Both the position numbers and the translations under genes were made by a program. This document shows positions 25,039 to 33,326 of a DNA stretch of 64,000 bases, piece after piece. The notes beneath the pieces were generated by a model. That model was not told where the DNA came from. It saw only the letters and a list, made by a program, of their open reading frames with translations, and did no database searches. Every line of letters starts with the position of its first letter. Position 1 is the stretch's first letter. The stretch is from CAVVMA01 sp963788205 (lineage in GTDB: Bacteria > Desulfobacterota > Binatia > Binatales > Binataceae). The DNA lies in contig CAWBGG010000009.1 of the NCBI GenBank assembly GCA_963788205.1, forward strand, positions 744,001-808,000, in the 5' to 3' direction.

Positions 25039-25908
25039 ATGGCTTCACTCGTGAATGTCCGGTCGACCTTAATGCGGGCAGGAAGGCGACACGAGGCGCC
25101 AGGACAGCCTGACGCGCTGAATGTTCGGGAGGTCGATGCCTTGGTCTCAAGGCTGCTCGCAGAGATCAAGATTCCGTTCGCCTCGCTGGGCAAACGCGTC
25201 CTCGCTCAACTCAGCGATCTCAAGCAGGTGCTCGCCGCCGACTACCGTGAAGCGCCGGGGCTGCCGGAAAAGCGGCTGGTCGGCGAGTTGTCGCGCGCGA
25301 TCGACACCGACATCCGGGCACGCGCCGATATCTGGAAGGAATGGGCCGACCCTGAAAAGTTCGGCCCTCTGGTCAAGCGCTTCGGTCCACGCGAGATCGA
25401 GGTCCGCGCTGAACCCTATCGCAAGGGAGCCGGACTTGCATTGCGCGGCTTCTTCTGCCGGGCCGATGTCGGCGCCAAGGCCAAGTTCGTTATCTTCCTC
25501 AACACGGCGCACCATCCGGCGGCAGTGGCCGCGACTTTGGGTCATGAGCTCGGTCACTACATGTATGGCGCGATGGTGGGCGAGACCGGGCCGATGACGG
25601 CCTTTATGGAAGGGACCTTCACCTCCCATCTGCGCGAGGAGCACGAGCTTTTCGCCGATTCGGTGGTTGCGCTCTCCGCTTATACTCCGGAGTTGATCCA
25701 GACCATCGGCCGGATGGATCGGCTGGAGCCGGGAGGAACCGACAAGTCGTTCACCCGAATCCAGAAAACCTATGAGGCGATGAGCTCGCGCTTGCGGCTC
25801 GATCTAAGTCAGGAGAAGATCACCGCCCCGTGGCGGGTCTGCTACCTGACCTCGATGATCCATTTCTTCAAGCTGCGCTGCGCGCTGCTCGAGACCGCCG
25901 GCGTTTAG
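25039..25908 (+). CDS. HExxH zinc metallopeptidase, ImmA/IrrE-like
   Basis: The 289-residue protein carries the gluzincin motif GHELGHYMY (H169, E170, H173) and a downstream EEHELFADS stretch whose Glu/Asp can be the third zinc ligand, as in ImmA/IrrE (M78) proteases. A GGAGGT site precedes ATG 25039. ImmA-type proteases cleave repressors to switch on mobile elements or stress genes, but no adjacent HTH gene is seen. The helical N-terminal ~100 residues are not recognised. Confidence 0.7.
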   Translation: MASLVNVRSTLMRAGRRHEAPGQPDALNVREVDALVSRLLAEIKIPFASLGKRVLAQLSDLKQVLAADYREAPGLPEKRLVGELSRAIDTDIRARADIWKEWADPEKFGPLVKRFGPREIEVRAEPYRKGAGLALRGFFCRADVGAKAKFVIFLNTAHHPAAVAATLGHELGHYMYGAMVGETGPMTAFMEGTFTSHLREEHELFADSVVALSAYTPELIQTIGRMDRLEPGGTDKSFTRIQKTYEAMSSRLRLDLSQEKITAPWRVCYLTSMIHFFKLRCALLETAGV

Positions 25909-25939
25909 AACGAAACCGGACAGGACGCCGGTCACTCTT

Positions 25940-25970
25940 TCCGAAGTGGGGCCGGCGTCCCTGCCGGCCT
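25940..25970. repeat. REP-like palindrome (copy 2)
   Basis: GCCGGC-GTCCCT-GCCGGC preceded by TTTCCGAAGTGGG. It shares the CTTTCCGAAGT lead-in with the copy at 48336 and lies between convergent genes, so it may also act as a terminator. Confidence 0.55.
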
Positions 25971-25994
25971 CTATTCTCCTCGTTAGACGCCCGC

Positions 25995-27152
25995 TTACAG
26001 GCATTCGTAGAGCGCGCGGGTGATCGCGCCGGCGCGCTCGAACACCACGATTCCCTGTCCCATCTGGTTCATCGTGTAGCCGAAGCCGATCCTGGCGTCG
26101 GGATCGGCGTATCCGATCGAGCCGCCTGCGCCGGGATGGCCGAACACGCGCGGGTTCTGCCCCAGCGGCCATCCGGGCTGCGGCAGCATGAAGCCGGAGC
26201 CGAAACGGGTCTGGATAACCAGTACGGCGTCGGGACCCAGTGACTGCTCGGTGTAGCATCGCTCGATTCCGGCCGGGGTAAGCACGCGCACTCCGTCGAG
26301 CTCGCCTCCAATCGCGAGCGCGCCGTAGAGGCGAGCCAGCGATCGCGCAGTGGTATGCGCGTTGGCGGCCGGGACTTCGGCTGCGCGCCACTGGCGGCTG
26401 TTGACCGCATCGCGCCGCTCAAAGAAGGGCGGATTGTTCAGCGCCTTGGACATCAAGCCACCGTTCTGCTCCATGATCTGGCGCATCAGATCGGCCTGAC
26501 CCGCCGGAAGGGGTGGCGCCGGAATCACGTTGGCGGTTCGCGAGTCGTGGCGAGCCTCCAGCCCGATATGGCAATCCAGTCCGAGCGGTTCGGCGATCTC
26601 GGTGCGGAAATAGGTCCCGAGGCTCATCCCCGTGATTCTGTGCACCACCTCGCCCACCAGCCATCCGAAGGTGAGCGCGTGATAGCCGTGCCTGGCGCCG
26701 GGCTCCCACCACGGCTCCTGCTCGGCGATCGCGGCACACATCGTGCCCCAATCATAGATCGCTTCGACCGGAAGCGGTTTTTTCACCGCGGGCAGTCCCG
26801 CGCGATGGCTCAGCAGCCATCGCACCGGAATCTTGTCCTTGCCGGCCTGCGCGAATTCGGGCCAGTAGCGCGCGACCGGAGCGTCGAGGTCGAGCTGGCC
26901 AGCGTCCACCAGCCGCTGCGCGCAGATCGCGGTCAGCCCCTTGGTGGTGGAGTAGACGTTGACCAGCGTGTCGCGCGTCCAGGGGCGGAGGCATTCCTTC
27001 TCCATGTGGCCGCCCCACAAATCGACCACCGGCCGGCCGTCGAGCGTAACCGCGGTCGCGGCGCCGACTTCGCCCCGGCTCTCGAAATTGGCGGTGAACG
27101 CCGCGCGCACCTTCTCGAAGCGCGCATCGCATTGTCCTTCAATTGATGGCAT
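25995..27152 (-). CDS. Serine hydrolase, class C beta-lactamase/EstB family
   Basis: The 385-residue protein (ATG 27152, MPSIEGQ) has the SxxK motif STTK (S68, K71), a YHALTFGW region providing the Tyr of the second motif, and HPGAGGS as the third. No signal peptide, so an intracellular esterase or transesterase is more likely than a penicillinase. A GAGGA site lies upstream. The first ~50 codons and the promoter region are duplicated in diverged form at 28940-29180. Confidence 0.85.
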   Translation of the reverse strand: MPSIEGQCDARFEKVRAAFTANFESRGEVGAATAVTLDGRPVVDLWGGHMEKECLRPWTRDTLVNVYSTTKGLTAICAQRLVDAGQLDLDAPVARYWPEFAQAGKDKIPVRWLLSHRAGLPAVKKPLPVEAIYDWGTMCAAIAEQEPWWEPGARHGYHALTFGWLVGEVVHRITGMSLGTYFRTEIAEPLGLDCHIGLEARHDSRTANVIPAPPLPAGQADLMRQIMEQNGGLMSKALNNPPFFERRDAVNSRQWRAAEVPAANAHTTARSLARLYGALAIGGELDGVRVLTPAGIERCYTEQSLGPDAVLVIQTRFGSGFMLPQPGWPLGQNPRVFGHPGAGGSIGYADPDARIGFGYTMNQMGQGIVVFERAGAITRALYECL

Positions 27153-27255
27153 CGGAGGGTCCTCTTCTCGCCAAGCTCGTCTCGTTACGAGGCTGGCTTT
27201 TTTCATAGCACGGACGCCGGTGGAATCAACTCAGCCGCCTGGACTATGCTCTTCT
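27010..27255. repeat. Direct repeat DR-A (left): serine-hydrolase 5' end and promoter
   Basis: This segment, from codon ~48 of the serine hydrolase through its upstream region to ACTCAGCCGCCTGGACTATG, is repeated in the same orientation at 28940-29180. The coding part is about 90% identical by eye, and the intergenic part is more diverged except for a near-perfect last ~35 bases. Confidence 0.8.
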
Positions 27256-27451
27256 TGCCTCACGCCGGGCGCGGGCGGCCAAAGCCCCGAAGGCGACCCG
27301 GAAAGAATGGAAGCCGGTCTGCCGGTACTGCGGATCACGGGACTTGGCCCCGAGCTTCATCAAACGCCACGATGCACGCTGCCGGAAGTGCCTCAGCGAT
27401 CGGTACGGATCGGCCGCGAAGGCCAAGAAGGTGAGGCGCACGAAGAAGTAA
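27248..27451 (+). pseudogene. Headless CxxC-CxxC zinc-ribbon ORF
   Basis: An open frame with no in-frame start encodes a basic peptide containing VCRYCGSRD and RCRKCLSDRYG, that is two CxxC knuckles about 20 residues apart, ending KKVRRTKK. This is a zinc-ribbon pattern of small phage or ribosome-associated proteins. It begins exactly where DR-A ends, so its start may have been replaced by the recombination that placed the cargo. Confidence 0.4.
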
Positions 27452-27570
27452 CCGGCCGCGATCGCGGATCACGGGGCCGGGGCCGGAAGGTTCCCGGCCC
27501 CATCTCTATTTCGGGCGCGGCGAGGGGGCAGGATCGAGGGCGGGAAAGCCGTGGATCGAGGAGCAATCTG

Positions 27571-28026
27571 ATGACGATCACTTTTATACCCCCGATTTTT
27601 GCACAGCCGATCAAACTGTTTGATGCGAACAGGGTCAAGCGGCCGATGTCGGCGATACCAACAACAGCGGGGGTCTACCGGATTCGTGTCTTCAAGCCGG
27701 ACGGGCAACCAAACCCCCTTCGACGTCTAATTGGCGATGATCCAGATGGCATCTTGGACATTGGTGAGGCTGGCGACACAAAGCACACCAATCTTCGATG
27801 GAGAGTTGAAGCGTTCCAAAAGGCCGTGCTGGACGGGACAACCTATCACTCGGCAGGTCTCAGATTTCAGTACTACTGGTACAAGAGGCACTTTCCATTA
27901 GAGACGCTGTACGTCGACTGGGTTAAAAAACCAGACAAGGCAGCCGCAAAGAAATGTGAACACCTGCTTCTAGAAGCTTATCGATTCAGATTTTTGGACT
28001 TTCCTTCGCTCAACTGTAAGGCATGA
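27571..28026 (+). CDS. GIY-YIG-like nuclease domain protein
   Basis: The 151-residue protein shows the GIY-YIG order: GVYRIRV (34-40), then DGILDIGEA (59-67) for the YIG strand, Arg residues in NLRWRVEAF (76 and 78), a Glu in KKCEHLLLEAYR (130 or 135) and a terminal Asn (SLNCK, 148). The YIG motif is degenerate (LDIG). Stand-alone GIY-YIG proteins are often from phages or mobile elements. Lower GC than the flanks and the position between direct repeats point to acquired cargo. Confidence 0.6.
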   Translation: MTITFIPPIFAQPIKLFDANRVKRPMSAIPTTAGVYRIRVFKPDGQPNPLRRLIGDDPDGILDIGEAGDTKHTNLRWRVEAFQKAVLDGTTYHSAGLRFQYYWYKRHFPLETLYVDWVKKPDKAAAKKCEHLLLEAYRFRFLDFPSLNCKA

Positions 28027-28165
28027 ACCCGCTTTATTGCGCCCCGGATGATCGGGGCAGCCGATCCCGATCCGGGAAGCCCGGCCGCTGGGATGAAACC
28101 GGCCGGGATCGTGGTTACCTTTTTCGCACCGCGGTCCCGGATGAGGACCAGAGAGGTGAATCAAA

Positions 28166-28363
28166 ATGAAGGTTCCTCAAACTCTTTCCAAACTGCGCGA
28201 AGCCGTGTCTGAAATGTCGCAGGTTGACCTCCAGAAAACCTGTGTCGAACTAATCGGCAAGGGGGCGATCAATTCACATAGCGACACGCCCGAGGTCGAG
28301 AGGGCATTGAACGCATTCAAAAGCTTTTTTGCTAAGATTGAAACCCATCGAGAATTGAAATAG
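28166..28363 (+). CDS. Small unknown protein in the inserted segment
   Basis: The 65-residue helical product has no recognised family. A good ribosome site (AGAGGTGAATCAAAATG) supports it. It is lower in GC than the flanks. Confidence 0.5.
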   Translation: MKVPQTLSKLREAVSEMSQVDLQKTCVELIGKGAINSHSDTPEVERALNAFKSFFAKIETHRELK

Positions 28364-28389
28364 ATCACCGGGCGGCGTGTGATAGGAAA

Positions 28390-28677
28390 GTGAACCTCCG
28401 CCATGCCGCTGCGCTCACCCTTCTGGGCTGGTACTTGATGATCCCGCCACTTTCTGGAAAGCCGCTTGCGGTCGATACTGATGCGCCGATATCGAAATGG
28501 ACGGTTTCTGGCGCTAACGACACGGCGCAAGATTGCAATCTAAGTCAGTTGGACACCATCAAGCTTGCCAAGAAAAACCTCGCAACCGATCCATCGTCAC
28601 GAAAAAAAGTTATTCTGGATCAATTTTACGCTTCACAGTGTATCGCGACCGACGATCCGCGCCTCAAGGGAAAGTGA
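28390..28677 (+). CDS. Small secreted protein with two Cys
   Basis: The 95-residue product has an N-terminal hydrophobic segment (AAALTLLGWYLMIPPL, about 6-21), probably a signal peptide, and two Cys (49 and 83) in the mature part that could pair. No family recognised. It follows the 65-residue gene by 26 bp and could be co-transcribed. Confidence 0.45.
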   Translation: MNLRHAAALTLLGWYLMIPPLSGKPLAVDTDAPISKWTVSGANDTAQDCNLSQLDTIKLAKKNLATDPSSRKKVILDQFYASQCIATDDPRLKGK

Positions 28678-28939
28678 CTACGATCCGTGAGCCCCGGCCG
28701 CCGCGCGAAGGTCGATGGGATGCCCGCCCTCGACCCCGGATCGGGACCGGGCGGCACGGAAGCGGCCGGACCGGGGCGGGAATTGGCGGCCGAGGAGCCC
28801 GGATCGAGGCTAAGCCCGATCTGGTAAATCCCCGGTAAAGGGAACGGGGACCCATTTTGGCCCAAAGGCGGAAAAGTAGCCTTTTATGGGGCTTCTCTGC
28901 GCCTTTTCTCCCCTTCCAAGGGCGGGTTCCGCATGCCCG

Positions 28940-29079
28940 GTCCACAAATCGACCACCGGACGGCCGTTAAGCGTAGCCGCGGTGGCGGCGCCGACTTCGC
29001 CCCGGCTCTCGAAATTGGCGGCGAACGCCTCGCGCACCTTTTCGAAGCGCGGGTCGCATTGTCCTTCAATCGATCGCAT
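28940..29079 (-). pseudogene. Serine hydrolase 5' fragment (about 45 codons)
   Basis: From ATG 29079 the frame reads MRSIEGQCDPRFEKVREAF and continues through GRPVVDLW, closely matching residues 1-48 of the intact gene at 25995, then runs into unrelated sequence. It lacks the STTK catalytic motif and is a relic from recombination or decay of a second hydrolase copy. Confidence 0.8.
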
Positions 29080-29180
29080 CGCAAGTCTCGTTCTCAAGAT
29101 CATCTCGTTGCTGGGAATTGGCCCCCTTCATTAACACGGCCAGCGGTGGAATCAACTCAGCCGCCTGGACTATGCTCCTT
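28940..29180. repeat. Direct repeat DR-A (right)
   Basis: Second copy of the serine-hydrolase 5' end and promoter region (see 27010-27255), ending in ACTCAGCCGCCTGGACTATG just before the GFA gene. The two copies frame the 1.7-kb cargo segment. Confidence 0.8.
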
Positions 29181-29184
29181 GGCG

Positions 29185-29556
29185 ATGACATATCGGGGCG
29201 GATGCCACTGCGGACGAGTTGCCTACGAGGTCGAGGGCGATCTGCGCGAAGTCAGCGAATGCAACTGCTCGATCTGCACGCAGAAGGCCTACCTCCACTG
29301 GATCGTTCCGCGCGAGAGCTTCCGCCTGCTCACGCCCGAGAAGGACCTGGCCACCTACCAGTTCAATAAGCGCGTGGCGAAGCATCACTTCTGTCCGGTA
29401 TGCGGCGTCGGGTCGTTCTACATCCCGCGCTCCGATCCCGACAAGATTGACGTGAACGCGCGATGCCTCGAAGGGGTGGACGTGACCAAGCTCGCGCGCC
29501 GCCACTTCGACGGCCGCAACTGGGAAAAAGCCCAGCACGAACGCCATTCGCAATAG
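29185..29556 (+). CDS. GFA/CENP-V domain protein
   Basis: The 123-residue protein has the zinc-binding pattern of the glutathione-dependent formaldehyde-activating (GFA/Mss4-fold) family: GGCHCGRVAYE, then CNCSIC, and CPVCGVGSFYIP. All family Cys are present, so it should bind two zinc ions. Its real activity is unknown; many members are not formaldehyde enzymes. It was probably divergent from the serine hydrolase before the cargo segment came between them. Confidence 0.85.
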   Translation: MTYRGGCHCGRVAYEVEGDLREVSECNCSICTQKAYLHWIVPRESFRLLTPEKDLATYQFNKRVAKHHFCPVCGVGSFYIPRSDPDKIDVNARCLEGVDVTKLARRHFDGRNWEKAQHERHSQ

Positions 29557-29686
29557 CGCTAGCCCCTGCGCCCCCGTCAACCCAAGCCGGATTCTATGTT
29601 GACCTGAAATAAGCTGGCGTGCGACAAAGCATTAGCATTCCAGCTATGCGGGGGCGAGATCGGGGAGCTGAGTCTCGAGGACTGAA

Positions 29687-32600
29687 ATGGGTCGGACGGG
29701 GCGTCATGGCCTGCTTGGATTTCTGCTGGCGGTAGCCGGCGGCATCGCCCTGCTCGCCGCCTACTCGGCTTTCCCGGTCCACGCCGACGGCTCGAATCAG
29801 ATCGGCTCGCGATCGGCTGATCACCCGGTCGCGAACACCGCTTCAACGCCGACGCCGGCGTGGACGTTCATCGGGCCGGAACCGATGCAGAACGTGGCGC
29901 CCAACTTCGGCGGCCTGTTGTTCCCGCCCACACCGATTCCTATGCCAACCTCGACTCCGGGGCCATCTCCGGGCAGCTTCAGCGCATCAGGCCGGGTCAC
30001 CGCGATAGCCTTCGCCTCCGCCTCAACGATCTTCGTCGGGACGGCGAACGGCGGCCTGTGGCGGAGCACTAATTCCGGCGCTTCGTTCCAGCCGATCACA
30101 ATCGCGGCGCCGGGCGTCGGCGTCGGCACCCAGGCGATCGGAGCGATAGCGGTGAGCGCCGGCCCGCCAATCAGGGTATATGTCGCCTCCGGTGAGGCGA
30201 ACAACGGGGCCGATTCCTACTACGGCCAGGGAATTTACGAATCGAAGGACCTCGGCAACACCTGGACGGCGCTCAACTTCTCGATTTTCCGTCAAGCCGC
30301 TTTCTCCAAGCTGGCGATCGTTCCCAACTCTAAGGGTCCAACCATCTTCGCAGCGGCCGGCCTCGGGTACAGCGCCGGTCGTGGCGATCCTGACTTCCAG
30401 GAGACCGATTCTTCGCGGACCAGCGGCCTGTTCCGATCCACCGACGGTGGGGCGAGCTGGTTTCACTATATCGGGGGCGTGGAATTTTTTACTCCGACGC
30501 CGACTCCCGCTCCCACGCCGACCTCTACGGCGACCCCCGCGAAGAACCCGATTCCGACTAACTTCGGCTGCACGCTGCCGGAGGCTAATAACCTGCCGTG
30601 CCCGGCCGATGACGTCGCGGTCGATCCCAACAATCCCGACAATGTCTACACCAGCATCCAAAGCGACGACGTATTCGCCTCCAGCGACGGCGGCGTCAGC
30701 TGGGCGGCGGCCTGCTTGGTGCCGGGGCATCCCTGTTTCCCGAACCACGTTGGTGAGCTGGGGCGCACCAGCCTCACGGTCGGACCGGCTGCGATGCACG
30801 CGCCGAACTGCTCTGGCGGCCAGCCATGCGGCACCGTGTTCGCGATGGTCGGTGCGGCCGACGGGCAGGAGTACATCGGCTTGTTCGAGTCGACCAACGG
30901 CGGCGTCGCCTGGTCGACGGCCCTCGCGCCGCCGACTTTCCTCAACCATAACGCGAACGTCGCGATCGACGGCCCGAGTTCCACCGACCTATCGCTATCG
31001 AGCAACGATCAGGTTCTCTTCGCCGACTCCCGCAATCTTTTCTTCGGCGGCATCGGGCTCTACGGGTCGACCGATTCCGGGGCCAGCTGGACGTTCATGG
31101 CCCAGAACGGAGGGACGCATTCGGGCCAGCACGCGATCGCCGAGAACGGCACCGGCAACGTTTATGTCGGCAACAACGGTGGGCTGTTCTCCTTCTCCTT
31201 GCCGGTGAGCGGCGCGATCAACGGGCCCGCCACCTTCACCTCGCTCAACAGCACGCTGGGCAGCGGGTTGATCCAGTCCATCGCGCCCGACCCGAGAAAC
31301 GACAACAAGGTTTTGGCCGGGTTCCAGGACAACGGCGTGCAGATGTTCAATGCCACCAGCCCGCCGTTCTTGCCGCTGCCGCCGAATCTGTCGCTCGCGC
31401 CCAGCTCGCTGGCATGGAGTTCAGTCGATACAGGCGACGGCGGCTTCACGTTGATCGACCATACCAACTCGAACCTGGCCTACCACACTTTTTCGACCGG
31501 CCAGACCGGAGTGTCGCTCTCACGATCGAGCGACGGCGGCTTTACCTGGGATTCGTCTGGTCCGACCAGCGCGATCCAGCAAGCGTTGGGCGTCGTTCAG
31601 GATCGCGGGGCGAATCTCTATCCGCCGCTGGCCGGCGACGCGTCGGTGGCGGGACGCGTCCTGTTCGGAGCGCATTTCATCTACGCCTCGACCGACGGGA
31701 TGCTTAGCTGGCAGCCGCAGGAGGGTAGCGATCTCGGTGGCGGATGCGGCGACGGGAGTTGCGCGTTGCAGGATATCGAGATCGCGCGCTCCGATGATAG
31801 CAAGGGATGGGCGCTCTCAATCGCAAGCAATTCGCGTGGGCCGGGCGTTGATCCGCTCCCGCTACCGTACATTGCGCCTTTTTTGATCCCCTACCAGCCG
31901 GAGTTCGCCACCACCTTCCGCATCTTCAACACCACGCAGGCCAATCTGAATAGCGGCGCGGCCTGGAACGAAGTGACCGATCACCTGCCGTTTACGTTCT
32001 TTCTCAGCAGTATCCAGGCCACCGGCATCACGATTGATCCGACCAATGCGGCGACCGCCTATCTGACGCTGTCGGGTTCCCGGGCCGCGACCGGCGTGGG
32101 CCATCTCTATCGCACCACCAACTTCGGCGGCTCGTGGTCCATGCTCGACGGCCCGTTTTTCGGGGTCAACTCGCTTCCTGATGTTCCGGCGTTGCGACTG
32201 ATGGTCGACCGCTCCGACGTGACCGGCGCCACGCTGTATCTGGGCACTGACCTCGGGGTGTATCGCAGCACCGACAGTGGCGCGACTTGGTCGGGGTTCA
32301 ATCAGAGCACGCTGCCGCCAGTGCCGGTGTTTGATCTCGAAGAGAACGACAACAACCTCATTTTTGCCGGTACGCACGGACGCGGCGCCTGGGCGATGCA
32401 GGCTCCGCCGCCGGCGCCGGTCTCATTGACGGTCACGCCCAGCACGATCAATTTCGGCAGCTCGATCGTATTCGGCAGCACCGGACAGGCCGTGACGCCA
32501 CGGCAGGTGACGGTAACCGATCCCCAGAACTCCAAGCAGGAGCGTCCGGTCCTGATCACGGCCGCGCCTCAGATAGTGGGCGCGCCCGACTTCAGCATCG

Positions 32601-33082
32601 CCACCAACGGATGTGGCTCCGGCCTGCTGCTTGCGCCCAATGGGGGATGCACCGTGAAAGTGGGATTCCAGCCCACCGCCCTCGGCATCCGCACCGCCAC
32701 GCTCGAGTTCTTCGACAGCGCCACCAACGCCCCGCAGAGCGTTTCGCTGACCGGCACGGGCGTCCCCGGGAAGCTCTCGATCAGCCCTCCGTCGCTGAAT
32801 TTTGCGCCGGTGAAAATCGGCAACAGCGCCACGTTGACCGTCACGCTCTCCAACAACAACTCCATCACGATGGGGATTGAGGGCATCGCCATCACGGGCA
32901 TTGATCCCTCTGACTTCAGTTCCACCACCACCTGTGGCAGCACCCTGGGCGCAGAGCAGCGCTGCACTGTCGCGGTCTCCTTTAGCCCGACGATCAAGGG
33001 CCCGCTCTCCGCCGCCCTGATCCTGACCGATGACGCGGCCGGGAGCCCGCAGACGGTCAAGCTCTCCGGCCAAGGCGATTAG
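29687..33082 (+). CDS. Giant secreted BNR/sortilin-propeller protein with choice-of-anchor-D tail
   Basis: The 1131-residue protein has a signal peptide (about 1-33) and at least eight BNR/VPS10-type Asp-box repeats such as WRSTNSGASF, YESKDLGNTW, FRSTDGGASW, FASSDGGVSW, YGSTDSGASW and YRSTDSGATW, giving one or two beta-propellers (about 60-890). Pro-Thr-rich linkers occur near 80-100 and 268-288. Two choice-of-anchor-D Ig-like domains close it (about 907-1020 and 1023-1131). Surface or secreted glycan- or protein-binding is likely. First of four related proteins. Confidence 0.85.
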   Translation: MGRTGRHGLLGFLLAVAGGIALLAAYSAFPVHADGSNQIGSRSADHPVANTASTPTPAWTFIGPEPMQNVAPNFGGLLFPPTPIPMPTSTPGPSPGSFSASGRVTAIAFASASTIFVGTANGGLWRSTNSGASFQPITIAAPGVGVGTQAIGAIAVSAGPPIRVYVASGEANNGADSYYGQGIYESKDLGNTWTALNFSIFRQAAFSKLAIVPNSKGPTIFAAAGLGYSAGRGDPDFQETDSSRTSGLFRSTDGGASWFHYIGGVEFFTPTPTPAPTPTSTATPAKNPIPTNFGCTLPEANNLPCPADDVAVDPNNPDNVYTSIQSDDVFASSDGGVSWAAACLVPGHPCFPNHVGELGRTSLTVGPAAMHAPNCSGGQPCGTVFAMVGAADGQEYIGLFESTNGGVAWSTALAPPTFLNHNANVAIDGPSSTDLSLSSNDQVLFADSRNLFFGGIGLYGSTDSGASWTFMAQNGGTHSGQHAIAENGTGNVYVGNNGGLFSFSLPVSGAINGPATFTSLNSTLGSGLIQSIAPDPRNDNKVLAGFQDNGVQMFNATSPPFLPLPPNLSLAPSSLAWSSVDTGDGGFTLIDHTNSNLAYHTFSTGQTGVSLSRSSDGGFTWDSSGPTSAIQQALGVVQDRGANLYPPLAGDASVAGRVLFGAHFIYASTDGMLSWQPQEGSDLGGGCGDGSCALQDIEIARSDDSKGWALSIASNSRGPGVDPLPLPYIAPFLIPYQPEFATTFRIFNTTQANLNSGAAWNEVTDHLPFTFFLSSIQATGITIDPTNAATAYLTLSGSRAATGVGHLYRTTNFGGSWSMLDGPFFGVNSLPDVPALRLMVDRSDVTGATLYLGTDLGVYRSTDSGATWSGFNQSTLPPVPVFDLEENDNNLIFAGTHGRGAWAMQAPPPAPVSLTVTPSTINFGSSIVFGSTGQAVTPRQVTVTDPQNSKQERPVLITAAPQIVGAPDFSIATNGCGSGLLLAPNGGCTVKVGFQPTALGIRTATLEFFDSATNAPQSVSLTGTGVPGKLSISPPSLNFAPVKIGNSATLTVTLSNNNSITMGIEGIAITGIDPSDFSSTTTCGSTLGAEQRCTVAVSFSPTIKGPLSAALILTDDAAGSPQTVKLSGQGD

Positions 33083-33217
33083 ACGGCGGCAGCAGAAGCC
33101 GCTCCCCCACGCCACGCGCACTGAATTTCGACTTGGCCGCAACCGTCTATTGGGTGATTCGGGCGTCTGAAGCCCGCTAAAATGCTGGATTTTCGCATGC
33201 ATAGCAAGAGGGATTGT

Positions 33218-33326
33218 TTGACATTGAGCGTGTCAGCGTGCCAGAAACGATCGCGCGGCTGGCTTCTCCGGCTCCCGCGCGGGATGAGGATCTAGCGCCG
33301 CCTCAGGGCGCTGAGCGGGGAGCCCG
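33218..33326 (+). promoter_or_regulatory. Promoter and leader of the PQQ-propeller surface protein
   Basis: TTGACA at 33218 lies 104 bp before the ATG. The last ~20 bases and the start region (GGGAGCCCGATGGGGCGCTG) are nearly identical to the leader of the gene at 36508, but the middle is not clearly related. Confidence 0.4.
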
